Source of the DNA: Methanothrix sp.
GTDB taxonomy: Archaea > Halobacteriota > Methanosarcinia > Methanotrichales > Methanotrichaceae
DNA length: 6,455 bases
Direction: 5' to 3'
Assembly (NCBI GenBank): GCA_028679775.1
Contig: JAJRAX010000186.1
Coordinates: forward strand, 1-6,455
Position 1 is the stretch's first letter; each line of letters opens with the position of its first letter. The notes beneath the pieces are model-generated. The model was not told where the DNA came from. It saw only the letters and a list, made by a program, of their open reading frames with translations, and searched no databases. Shown here one piece after another: positions 1-6,455 of this stretch. The position numbers and the translations under genes were made by a program.

Positions 1-74
1 GATGCCTCAGGAAGCGCGCAATAATCGTGTTTACCCTATGAGTCTCGCGCCCTAACCAGCTAGGCCACCCCGGC
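1..74 (-). tRNA. Elongator tRNA-Met (CAT), intron-containing, 3' part cut off by window edge
   Basis: Read on the minus strand from 74 downwards: acceptor GCCGGGG (74-68), T8, D-stem GCCT/GGGC with loop AGCTGGTTA (A14, G18G19 and A21 all present), anticodon stem CGAGA (47-43), then C32 T33 and anticodon CAT (40-38), A37 (37). The expected 3' stem TCTCG does not follow. A 33-nt intron (36-4) intervenes, and the 3' exon resumes at position 3 with A38, then T39 C40 at 2-1, which pair with A31 and G30. The junction forms an archaeal bulge-helix-bulge: exon CTCA (42-39) pairs with intron TGAG (9-6), flanked by 3-nt bulges TAG (38-36) and GCA (5-3). The GCCGGGGTGGC start fits archaeal elongator Met. 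Initiator tRNA usually begins AGC, and tRNA-Ile2 usually begins GGGC. T-arm and acceptor 3' strand lie outside the window. Confidence 0.88.
4..36 (-). other. tRNA-Met intron with bulge-helix-bulge splice sites
   Basis: The 33-nt intron lies at the canonical position, between nucleotides 37 and 38 of the tRNA. The 4-bp central helix (CTCA with TGAG) is flanked by two 3-nt bulges, and the predicted cuts fall after the second nucleotide of each bulge (37|36 and 4|3), the pattern recognised by archaeal tRNA splicing endonuclease. The intron starts and ends with a short GG/CC pairing (35-34 with 11-10). The rest of the intron shows only weak pairing and no ORF. Confidence 0.82.
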
Positions 75-98
75 ACGGCATAGTCCCTCGATTGAATT

Positions 99-108
99 GT
101 TAAATAAG
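99..108 (-). promoter_or_regulatory. TATA-like promoter box for tRNA-Met
   Basis: On the minus strand this reads CTTATTTAAC, an A/T box centred about 29-30 nt upstream of the tRNA-Met 5' end at 74. This is close to the usual archaeal TATA-to-start distance, so a very short leader is expected. The same AT-rich patch could be read on the plus strand, where a start near 130 would give coaBC a leader of about 80 nt. Confidence 0.45.
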
Positions 109-207
109 GTTTGTGCTTACCAGGCCCAAAGGCGCGCCAGAACGGCGCCGCAGACCAGGAAGGGAAAGAGCCATCTTTTAGTAACTGCAAATAAGAGCAG
201 GACGACC

Positions 208-1404
208 ATGCCTTCTGATATAACAGGCTCAGTAAGCAATACCCTTTCGGGAAAGACCATAGTAATAGGAGTCACAGGCAGCATCGCAGCCGTGCGCGTG
301 GTGGACCTCATTCGCGACCTGATCCGGCGCGGCGCGGAGGTTCACGCTGTGATGAGCGCCGCGGCAGAACAGATACTGCACCCATACGCGCTTGAGTATG
401 CGACAACCCACCCAGTGATCAGAGAGATCACAGGAAAGGTAGAGCACGTCCAATTCTGCGGTGTGGGGGGAGTTGCGGATCTCCTGCTCATCGCCCCGGC
501 TACAGCCAACACCATCGGCAAGATTGCTGCAGGAATCGATGACACACCAGTGACGACCTTTGCCACCACAGCCTTGGGCAGTGGCAAGCCGGTAGCAGTC
601 GTGCCAGCCATGCACGAGGCCATGTACCGGCACCCTGCTGTTTTGAAGAACCTTGAAACCCTGCGTGAGATGGGCGTCCTGCTCATCGATCCTCGCCTGG
701 AAGAGGGCAAAGCCAAGATCGCTGACAATGCGACAGTTGTGTTGGAGGTGGAGAGGATTCTGGGTCCCCGCGACCTGACCGGCAAGAGGATTGTTATCAC
801 CAGCGGCTCCAACGCCGAGGCAATCGATCCCATCAGAATCCTCACCAACCGGGCCTCAGGCAAGACCGGCATAGCCCTGGCCCTGGAGGCCAGGAGAAGA
901 GGCGCGGAGGTGGTGCTCATTCATCGCTTTCCACAGGACATTCCTGTGCGCCAAATCTTTGCAGAGAGCAACCAGCAGATGCTGGATGCGGTCCTGTCGG
1001 AGCTAGAAAAGGGCTGCGACGCCCTGATCAGTGCTGCCGCTGTGGCCGACTACACACTGAACCCGCAGGAGGAGAAGATAAAGTCCGGCATGGAGCTGAC
1101 GCTTCGCCTCACGCCTACAAAAAAGATCATAAAAACTGTCCGAGAGGCCTACCCACGCCTCAAGATCGTGGGCTTCAAGGCCGAGACCGGTGTCAGCGAG
1201 AAGGAACTCTTGGCCAGGGCAGAGAAGTCCATGCAGGGCACGGGACTCGACTTCGTGGTGGCCAACGACGTCTCTTCAGGCGGCATGGGCACCGACGACA
1301 ATCGTGTGATCATCATAGACCGCCAGGGGCACCGCCAGGAGGCTTCCGGAAAGAAGAGCGAAATTGCCAGGACGATCATCGGTTCTCTGGTGGAGGTTCT
1401 ATGA
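208..1404 (+). CDS. coaBC: Bifunctional phosphopantothenoylcysteine decarboxylase / phosphopantothenate-cysteine ligase (CoaBC, Dfp)
   Basis: A 398-residue cytosolic flavoprotein that ligates cysteine to 4'-phosphopantothenate (CoaB half) and decarboxylates the product to 4'-phosphopantetheine (CoaC half). CoaC is at about residues 14-185: FMN-site VTGSIAA (22-28), active-site His in EHVQF (H80), PATANT (97-102) and the substrate-clamp loop PAMHEAMY (133-140). CoaB is at about 190-398: ITSG (197-200), IDPIR, TNRASGKTG (213-221, N214 matching the conserved ligase Asn), AAVADY (277-282), KIK (290-292), GFKAET (322-327) and ANDV (352-355). The open frame extends back to a TTG at 97, but ATG 208 is preferred: the flavodoxin fold begins just after it, total length fits archaeal homologues of about 400 residues, and CAGGA lies 5 nt upstream. 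A box CTTTTAGTA (175-183) is a possible promoter. The clamp motif has His where the E. coli enzyme has Asn (PxMNxxMW). First gene of the CoA operon; overlaps PoK by 4 nt. Confidence 0.95.
   Translation: MPSDITGSVSNTLSGKTIVIGVTGSIAAVRVVDLIRDLIRRGAEVHAVMSAAAEQILHPYALEYATTHPVIREITGKVEHVQFCGVGGVADLLLIAPATANTIGKIAAGIDDTPVTTFATTALGSGKPVAVVPAMHEAMYRHPAVLKNLETLREMGVLLIDPRLEEGKAKIADNATVVLEVERILGPRDLTGKRIVITSGSNAEAIDPIRILTNRASGKTGIALALEARRRGAEVVLIHRFPQDIPVRQIFAESNQQMLDAVLSELEKGCDALISAAAVADYTLNPQEEKIKSGMELTLRLTPTKKIIKTVREAYPRLKIVGFKAETGVSEKELLARAEKSMQGTGLDFVVANDVSSGGMGTDDNRVIIIDRQGHRQEASGKKSEIARTIIGSLVEVL
1392..1397 (+). promoter_or_regulatory. Shine-Dalgarno site of pantoate kinase
   Basis: GGAGGT, inside the last codons of coaBC, ends 3 nt before ATG 1401. 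It supports that start and, with the ATGA stop/start overlap, suggests translational coupling of PoK to coaBC. Confidence 0.7.
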
Positions 1405-2255
1405 GCTTTTCAAAAGCCTGGGTCCCATCTCACATCACAGGCTTTTTTAGAGCCCATAGAAAAGATGATCCCCACCACTCCGGCTCTGTAGGCGCCGGCC
1501 TCTGCCTCGCACTAGGGGCTACTACTACCATTCAACCCGCTCCGGAAATAGATGAGACTGAGATCCTTCTCAATGGCGTGATCTCTGAGGCACCGGTATC
1601 CAGATTCGTGGCCGAAAAGCTGGCTGGAGGAGCAGGCCCGGTCCGGATTAGAACCGAGCTTGAGATGCCCTTTGGTGCGGGCTTTGGAGCAAGCGGGGCT
1701 GGAGCTCTGGGTGCTGCATACGCCCTGAACTCCTGCTTTGATCTGGGTCTCACCGCCAACCAGGCTGCGGCAGTAGCTCATGAGGCGGAAGTCACATTCA
1801 AAACGGGTCTTGGCGACGTTATAGCCCAAAATTCGGGCGGTCTCGTGGTGCGGCTTCATCCGGGAGCACCGGGAACGGGAATAATCGATCGAATACCTGT
1901 ACCTCCTCTTGCCATCAGCTACGTGGTAAATGGCCCAATCTCCACTAAAGATGTCCTCACTGACGCGAATGTGATGAAAGCAGTCAACACTGCCGGAGAG
2001 GCGGCCCTGAAGGATCTCTTGAAGAAGCCCACGTTTGCCAATTTTATGCGCCTCTCCAAGAGCTTCACCCTGCAGTCTGGCCTTGCCAGCGACTGGGCTC
2101 TGCAGGCCATCGAGGCTGTGGAAGCTGAAGGGGGTCTCGCCAGCATGATAATGCTTGGAGACGCGGTCTTTTCCTGGGGCGGAGCTGCTGCCTTGCAGGA
2201 CTTCGGAGAGGTTCATACTACTACCATTTCACAGAGAGGTGCTAATCTTGACTGA
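1401..2255 (+). CDS. Pantoate kinase (PoK), GHMP-kinase family
   Basis: A 284-residue GHMP-superfamily kinase that phosphorylates pantoate with ATP to 4-phosphopantoate, the first committed step of the archaeal CoA route that replaces bacterial pantothenate synthetase and pantothenate kinase. Visible motifs: N-terminal SHITGFF (10-16), SVGAGLCL (29-36), the glycine-rich phosphate loop PFGAGFGASGAGALG (90-104), a conserved HEAE..TGLGDVIAQNSGG block (127-147) and the C-terminal MIMLGDAVFSWG (249-260), typical of archaeal PoK rather than of mevalonate or homoserine kinases. The length matches archaeal PoK (about 280-300). The start is ATG 1401, overlapping the coaBC stop as ATGA, with GGAGGT just upstream. 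Its own stop at 2253-2255 overlaps the PPS start by 8 nt. The PPS neighbour consumes its product, which strengthens the call over a generic GHMP kinase. No standard short gene symbol is assigned. Confidence 0.93.
   Translation: MSFSKAWVPSHITGFFRAHRKDDPHHSGSVGAGLCLALGATTTIQPAPEIDETEILLNGVISEAPVSRFVAEKLAGGAGPVRIRTELEMPFGAGFGASGAGALGAAYALNSCFDLGLTANQAAAVAHEAEVTFKTGLGDVIAQNSGGLVVRLHPGAPGTGIIDRIPVPPLAISYVVNGPISTKDVLTDANVMKAVNTAGEAALKDLLKKPTFANFMRLSKSFTLQSGLASDWALQAIEAVEAEGGLASMIMLGDAVFSWGGAAALQDFGEVHTTTISQRGANLD
2236..2241 (+). promoter_or_regulatory. Shine-Dalgarno site that fixes the TTG start of PPS
   Basis: GAGGTG lies 6 nt upstream of TTG 2248, within the last codons of PoK. It is the reason for choosing TTG 2248 over the in-frame ATG at 2155, which would add 31 residues encoded by sequence already used in another frame by PoK. 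Confidence 0.7.
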
Positions 2256-3012
2256 AATTCCCAAATCCCATCCGCGATATGCGTCACTGGTCGCACGCGA
2301 GCGCGTGGCCGAGGGCGTGAAAAGAGGCTACACCAGCAGCCAGGGGCTGATCGCCCAGGGCAGAGGCGAGTGCTTCGACTACCTGATCGGCGAGAGGACC
2401 ACTTCATCGGCCAAGTCAGCTATCAGAGCGGCTGCTGCCATGCTGCTTCTTGCACGGCGTCCGGCCTTGAGCGTCAACGGCAATGTGGCGGCGCTTGTTT
2501 CTCGGGAGATGGCAGCATTGGCTGCTGCGCTAAAAATCCCCCTGGAGGTCAACCTCTTCCACCGCTCCGAGGAGAGGGTGAAAAAGATCGCGGACCTACT
2601 GAGAGAGAAGGGTGCTGCAGAGGTCTTGGGCGAGAGGCCTGATGCTTCGGTTCCGGGCCTGGATCATGCCCGTGCGCTTGCGACTAGGGGCGGGATCTTC
2701 GACGCAGACGTGGTACTCATACCTCTCGAAGATGGCGACCGCTGCGAGGCTCTGGTGGCAATGGGAAAGAAGGTGATAGCCATAGACCTCAATCCCCTCT
2801 CCAGGACGGCCCGAAAAGCGACGGTGAGCATTGTAGACAATATCATCCGGGCGGTTCCTCATTTAACTGATGAGGTTACCAGGCTCAGGTCAATGCCGCG
2901 GGCAGACCTGGAGAAGATGGTAAACGAGTATGATAACGAAAAAGTGCTGCGCCAGGCGGTGCAGGAGATACAGGATCACCTAAACAGACAGTCTCAGCAG
3001 GATACGAGATAG
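2248..3012 (+). CDS. 4-phosphopantoate--beta-alanine ligase (phosphopantothenate synthetase, PPS)
   Basis: A 254-residue ATP-dependent ligase joining 4-phosphopantoate to beta-alanine to make 4'-phosphopantothenate. This archaea-specific enzyme (first characterised in Thermococcus kodakarensis) is unrelated to bacterial PanC. Typical features: N-terminal IPKSHPRYASLVARE (4-18), GLIAQGRGECFDYLIGERT (33-51), LSVNGNVAAL (74-83), EVNLFHRSEERV (100-111), and a C-terminal nucleotide-binding stretch around LIPLEDGDR (157-165), AIDLNPLSRTA (178-188) and IVDNIIRAVPH (195-205). I recall the second motif as GLIAHGRGE in relatives, so Gln at 38 may be a small variant. The start is TTG 2248: good ribosome site, 8-nt overlap with PoK, and length close to known PPS (about 250-260). 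Last gene of the operon, 44 nt from the convergent ffh. A short piece resembling residues 197-206 recurs at 4743-4772. Confidence 0.93.
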   Translation: MTEIPKSHPRYASLVARERVAEGVKRGYTSSQGLIAQGRGECFDYLIGERTTSSAKSAIRAAAAMLLLARRPALSVNGNVAALVSREMAALAAALKIPLEVNLFHRSEERVKKIADLLREKGAAEVLGERPDASVPGLDHARALATRGGIFDADVVLIPLEDGDRCEALVAMGKKVIAIDLNPLSRTARKATVSIVDNIIRAVPHLTDEVTRLRSMPRADLEKMVNEYDNEKVLRQAVQEIQDHLNRQSQQDTR

Positions 3013-3037
3013 GCTTGCCTTAATGTGACTGACAAGG

Positions 3038-3058
3038 GCGATCTTTGATCTCTCTTTT
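3038..3058 (+). terminator. Possible terminator of the CoA operon
   Basis: The 44-bp gap between the convergent PPS and ffh genes holds a small inverted repeat GATC-TTT-GATC (3040-3050) followed by a T-rich run ending at 3058. In archaea T-rich tracts favour RNA polymerase release, so this could end the coaBC-PoK-PPS transcript. The tract is short and interrupted. No comparable T-run is visible for ffh on the other strand in this gap. Confidence 0.25.
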
Positions 3059-4394
3059 ACGTCTTCGTTCCCGGAGAGAATCTCTTCATGAGCCGTTTCA
3101 TGTTCATCTTGCCGGCCCCGCCCCTCATGCCCTTGATCGCCTTTTGCATGGCCTGATGGGATTTGAGAAGCTCGCGGACCAGATCAGGAGAAGCGCCACT
3201 GCCACGCGATATGCGCTTGATACGCGATGCGGTTATCACCTTTGGGTCCTCAAGTTCAGCAGAGGTCATGGAGTCCATGACAACCCGGTATTTATCCAGG
3301 CGATCTTTGGTCATCTGGTACTCTTTGTCAGATAGCTCCATGCCCAGGCCCCCCAGTGGCAGCATCTGCATGATCTGCTTTAGAGGCCCAAGCTTGTTCA
3401 TGGCCTCCATCTGCTGGTACATGTCCTTGAGGGTGAACTTGCCCCGCATGAGCGACTCTACGTCCACAGGGTTGTCGGTCTGCACTTCCTGAGCCTTCTC
3501 AATCAGGGTCTTGATGTCACCCATGCCAAGCATTCGGGATATGAAACGGTCCGCCTCGAACCGCTCCAAATCGGCGGGCGTCTCGCCCACTCCGATAAAG
3601 GCAACCGAGGTCTTGGTCTCGGCCACTGCCGAGAGCGCTCCGCCTCCTTTGGCTGTGCCGTCAAGCTTTGTGATGATGACGCCAGTGATCTGGACTGCCT
3701 CATTGAAGGCCCGGGCCTGCTCGGAGGCCTGCTGGCCCAAAGCTGCGTCCATCACCAGGAGCTTCTGCTCGGCATTGACCACTGCATGAATGTCCTTCAT
3801 CTCCTGGATGAGGTCCCCCTCCAGAGCATGCCTGCCGGCAGTATCCACGATTCTCACATCGTATTTCTTTGTGGCCTCCAGTCCGGCCCTGGCCACCGCA
3901 GGGGCATCAGGATTGCCTTTGTCTCCGAAAAAGAAGATTCCCTGCCGCTCACACAGCGCCTTGAGCTGGTCAAAGGCTCCTGCCCGGAAGGTATCGGCGC
4001 AGATGACAGCGGTACGCAGTCCCTTTCGCTGAAAGAAGGTTGCAAGTTTCGCAGCAGTTGTGGTCTTTCCCGAGCCCTGCAGGCCCACCAGCATGATGTT
4101 CTGCTTTTTTAGGGGAATGTCCGAGCCGCGGCCTACCAGGTTGATCAGCTCCTGATAGACTATGTTGATGACATGCTCGCGAGGGTTCATGCCCGCCGCA
4201 GGCTTCTCATTGAGGGCTCGCTCCTTGATGGTATTGGAGAGCTGCATCACCAGCTTGACATTTACATCCGCCTGCAAGAGAGCCCGCTGGATCTCTCGCA
4301 CTGCATCGTCTACCAATGACTTGTCGATCTTGTTCGCCGACGCAATCTTCTTCAGAGCATTGCGCAGCGATCCGCCTAAGTTTTCCAGGACCAT
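3057..4394 (-). CDS. ffh: Signal recognition particle 54 kDa protein (SRP54 / Ffh)
   Basis: A 445-residue SRP GTPase. With 7S RNA and SRP19 it binds signal peptides of nascent membrane and secreted proteins and docks with the receptor FtsY. N domain: residues 1-95, helical. G domain: P-loop [15 protein letters not shown] (104-118), [11 protein letters not shown] (134-144), DTAGRH (184-189), [10 protein letters not shown] (242-251) and GVGE (268-271). M domain: about 295-430, methionine-rich (for example [14 protein letters not shown]), with the 7S-RNA-binding [10 protein letters not shown] (391-400) and a basic tail. Length and motifs are those of a complete archaeal SRP54. The usual Pro in DTFRPGA is Ala here, a mild change. 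The start is ATG at 4394; no clear ribosome site precedes it, and a TATA box about 34 nt upstream predicts a leader of only about 8 nt, so it may be read as a near-leaderless message. It is monocistronic here and convergent with the CoA operon. Confidence 0.97.
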   Translation of the reverse strand: MVLENLGGSLRNALKKIASANKIDKSLVDDAVREIQRALLQADVNVKLVMQLSNTIKERALNEKPAAGMNPREHVINIVYQELINLVGRGSDIPLKKQNIMLVGLQGSGKTTTAAKLATFFQRKGLRTAVICADTFRAGAFDQLKALCERQGIFFFGDKGNPDAPAVARAGLEATKKYDVRIVDTAGRHALEGDLIQEMKDIHAVVNAEQKLLVMDAALGQQASEQARAFNEAVQITGVIITKLDGTAKGGGALSAVAETKTSVAFIGVGETPADLERFEADRFISRMLGMGDIKTLIEKAQEVQTDNPVDVESLMRGKFTLKDMYQQMEAMNKLGPLKQIMQMLPLGGLGMELSDKEYQMTKDRLDKYRVVMDSMTSAELEDPKVITASRIKRISRGSGASPDLVRELLKSHQAMQKAIKGMRGGAGKMNMKRLMKRFSPGTKT

Positions 4395-4423
4395 AGTGCT
4401 TCAGGCTTTAAGCGTCAGCAAAC

Positions 4424-4433
4424 CATATAAAAA
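4424..4433 (-). promoter_or_regulatory. TATA box of ffh
   Basis: On the minus strand this reads TTTTTATATG, a strong archaeal TATA element centred about 34 nt upstream of the ffh ATG. Transcription would start around 4402. The box touches the first base of the ATG of the divergent short ORF at 4433. Confidence 0.6.
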
Positions 4434-4600
4434 TGTTCCTTGGCGAGGAGGAGAAGTTCCGGGCGGCAAACGAAATCTATGTGTTGATCCGAATTGCCTC
4501 AAAGGCAATCTTTATAGAGGAGAACATCTCTTCCAGGGTGACGGCAGAGGAGAAGTTACCAACCGATAAAGGTTTAAATCAGATCGACACTACGTGGTGA
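4433..4600 (+). CDS. Small unrecognised ORF (55 aa), divergent from ffh
   Basis: ATG 4433 to TGA 4598-4600 encodes a 55-residue acidic, probably helical peptide that I cannot assign to a family. It starts MFLGEEEKFRAANEIY, has a hydrophobic middle (VLIRIASKAIFI, 17-28) and three Glu-Glu clusters (5-7, 29-30, 39-40). In favour of coding: codons are strongly G/A-first and use GAG, ATC and AAG like the neighbours; the purine repeats GAGGAGAA at 4448, 4517 and 4547 all fall in the same frame as Glu-Glu codons; and a box CTTTAAG (4405-4411) sits about 25 nt upstream, as expected for a leaderless message. Against: no ribosome site, overlap of the start with the ffh TATA box, and overlap of the last codons with the tRNA-Cys promoter. 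It may be a real microprotein or the relic of a longer gene. Confidence 0.4.
   Translation: MFLGEEEKFRAANEIYVLIRIASKAIFIEENISSRVTAEEKLPTDKGLNQIDTTW
4573..4579 (+). promoter_or_regulatory. Probable TATA box of tRNA-Cys
   Basis: TTTAAAT, preceded by purine-rich GATAAAGG, is centred about 40 nt upstream of the tRNA 5' end. With a start about 26 nt downstream, near 4602, the primary transcript would carry a leader of about 14 nt to be removed by RNase P. Confidence 0.45.
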
Positions 4601-4615
4601 CGCCAAATATACTGC

Positions 4616-4687
4616 GCCAAGGTGGCGGAGCGGCTACGCAAATGCCTGCAGAGCATTACCACTCCGGTTCGAATCCGGACCTTGGCT
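4616..4687 (+). tRNA. tRNA-Cys (GCA)
   Basis: A 72-nt cloverleaf without intron. Acceptor GCCAAGG (4616-4622) pairs with CCTTGGC (4680-4686). D-stem GCG/CGC has 3 bp with loop GAGCGGCTA. The anticodon stem AATGC/GCATT is fully paired with loop CTGCAGA, giving anticodon GCA at 4648-4650. T-stem TCCGG/CCGGA encloses TTCGAAT. The discriminator base is T73 (4687), the expected cysteine identity base, and no CCA is encoded. It reads Cys codons UGU and UGC. Confidence 0.97.
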
Positions 4688-4697
4688 TTTATTTTCT
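4688..4697 (+). terminator. T-rich terminator after tRNA-Cys
   Basis: TTTATTTTCT follows the discriminator base directly. T-rich tracts immediately after stable genes are the usual archaeal intrinsic termination signal. No hairpin is needed beyond the tRNA itself. Confidence 0.6.
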
Positions 4698-4739
4698 GAA
4701 GTTTCTGGCTTAAAAGCACTTCATTCGTTCCCGGAGGCC

Positions 4740-4793
4740 ACTGATCATATCATCCGAGCCGTACCCCATATCCAAGAGGGAGCAGTGCAATGA
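4740..4793 (+). pseudogene. Possible remnant of a phosphopantothenate synthetase (PPS) gene tail
   Basis: Read in frame this piece encodes TDHIIRAVPHIQEGAVQ and a stop (TGA 4791-4793). DHIIRAVPHI matches residues 197-206 (DNIIRAVPHL) of the PPS in the same window, with seven residues in a row identical. At the DNA level 4743-4772 matches 2836-2865 at 22 of 30 bases, and five of the eight differences are silent third-position changes, which suggests divergence while still coding. There is no start codon or ribosome site, the upstream sequence matches PPS only vaguely (LHSFPEAT against LNPLSRTA), and the frame stops about 42 codons before the PPS end. It is most simply a truncated leftover of a duplicated or displaced PPS copy. 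Chance similarity is not excluded because the match is short. Confidence 0.4.
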
Positions 4794-4806
4794 ATTATTG
4801 AATAAT
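4794..4806. repeat. AT-rich inverted repeat upstream of gyrB
   Basis: ATTATT-G-AATAAT, two perfect 6-nt arms around one central base. It lies about 30 nt upstream of the gyrB TATA box and shares three bases with the next inverted repeat. Part of it (AATTATT, 4793-4799) recurs at 4866-4872 near the predicted gyrB transcription start. Confidence 0.5.
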
Positions 4807-4820
4807 ATGCAAGACATATT
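4804..4820. repeat. Inverted repeat AATATG-N5-CATATT, possible operator of gyrB
   Basis: Two perfect 6-nt arms (4804-4809 and 4815-4820) flank the 5-nt spacer CAAGA. The dyad ends 5 nt before the purine stretch that precedes the gyrB TATA box, a position suited to a dimeric DNA-binding regulator that touches the pre-initiation complex. Function is inferred from symmetry and position only. Confidence 0.4.
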
Positions 4821-4825
4821 TTAGG

Positions 4826-4840
4826 GAAAAGCTTATATTG
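4826..4840 (+). promoter_or_regulatory. BRE/TATA promoter of gyrB
   Basis: A purine-rich BRE-like stretch GAAAAG (4826-4831) runs into CTTATATT (4832-4839). Transcription starting about 26 nt further, near 4862, would give gyrB a leader of roughly 30 nt, long enough to include the ribosome site at 4875-4880. Confidence 0.5.
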
Positions 4841-4874
4841 TCTCAGGATATTTCATTACAGTCCTAATTATTCA

Positions 4875-4880
4875 GGGGGA
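4875..4880 (+). promoter_or_regulatory. Ribosome binding site supporting the TTG start of gyrB
   Basis: GGGGGA lies 10 nt before TTG 4891. An in-frame TAA stop at 4882-4884 rules out any start further upstream, and the next ATG in frame is inside the conserved RPSMYIG motif, so TTG 4891 is the only sensible start. Confidence 0.55.
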
Positions 4881-4884
4881 TTAA

Positions 4885-6455
<1,571 letters not shown>

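Noticed and set aside
97..207. N-terminal extension of coaBC from a TTG at 97
   Set aside because: The extra 37 residues are basic and low in structure, resemble no CoaBC N-terminus, and begin inside the AT-rich promoter patch of the tRNA gene. ATG 208 gives normal length with a nearby ribosome site.
2155..2247. Longer PPS starting at ATG 2155
   Set aside because: This stretch is coding for the PoK C-terminus in another frame, and the PPS family starts near IPKSHPRY. TTG 2248 has GAGGTG at good spacing.
4493..4533. Two hairpins (ATTGCCT-CAA-AGGCAAT at 4493-4509; a 7-bp stem at 4517-4533) as a possible small RNA or terminator
   Set aside because: Both lie inside the short ORF, where codon choice explains them, and no T-run follows. 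Kept only as a weak alternative to the coding reading.
4448..4557. Direct repeat GAGGAGAAGTT (4448-4458 and 4547-4557) as a regulatory repeat
   Set aside because: The copies are 99 nt apart in the same frame and encode Glu-Glu-Lys-Phe/Leu, so coding bias is a simpler explanation.
4162..4569. Plus-strand 135-residue frame overlapping the ffh 5' end
   Set aside because: Most of it is antisense to the strongly conserved ffh N domain, and its composition is unlike a real protein.

Overview
The window looks like chromosomal DNA of a methanogenic archaeon, most likely of the Methanosarcinales and perhaps the Methanothrix (Methanosaeta) group. The evidence is the archaea-specific CoA enzymes pantoate kinase and phosphopantothenate synthetase, an archaeal-type SRP54, a tRNA-Met split by a bulge-helix-bulge intron, TATA-box promoters, and a bacterial-type gyrase B gene of the kind found in several euryarchaeal lineages. 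The genus is an inference from sequence style and has not been checked against any database.

Layout: (1) 1-74, minus strand: the 5' part of an elongator tRNA-Met(CAT), including a complete 33-nt intron; the 3' exon runs off the left edge. (2) 208-3012, plus strand: a tightly overlapping three-gene operon, coaBC, pantoate kinase (PoK), phosphopantothenate synthetase (PPS). (3) 3057-4394, minus strand: SRP54 (ffh), convergent with the CoA operon. (4) 4395-4890: a dense intergenic region holding the ffh TATA box, a short unrecognised 55-codon ORF (4433-4600), tRNA-Cys(GCA) with its promoter and T-rich terminator, what looks like a decayed scrap of a PPS gene tail, AT-rich inverted repeats, and the gyrB promoter. 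(5) 4891 to the right edge, plus strand: gyrB, missing its C-terminal end.

Together the three operon enzymes carry pantoate to 4'-phosphopantetheine by the archaeal order of reactions. PoK phosphorylates pantoate, PPS joins 4-phosphopantoate to beta-alanine, and CoaBC adds cysteine and decarboxylates. The other genes are housekeeping: membrane-protein targeting (SRP54), translation (two tRNAs) and DNA supercoiling (gyrase B).

I see no mobile element, CRISPR array, defence locus or convincing new multi-gene system. The less ordinary signals are the PPS-like remnant upstream of gyrB, the short ORF divergent from ffh, the tRNA-Met intron and the inverted repeats at the gyrB promoter. Two genes (PPS and gyrB) appear to start with TTG.
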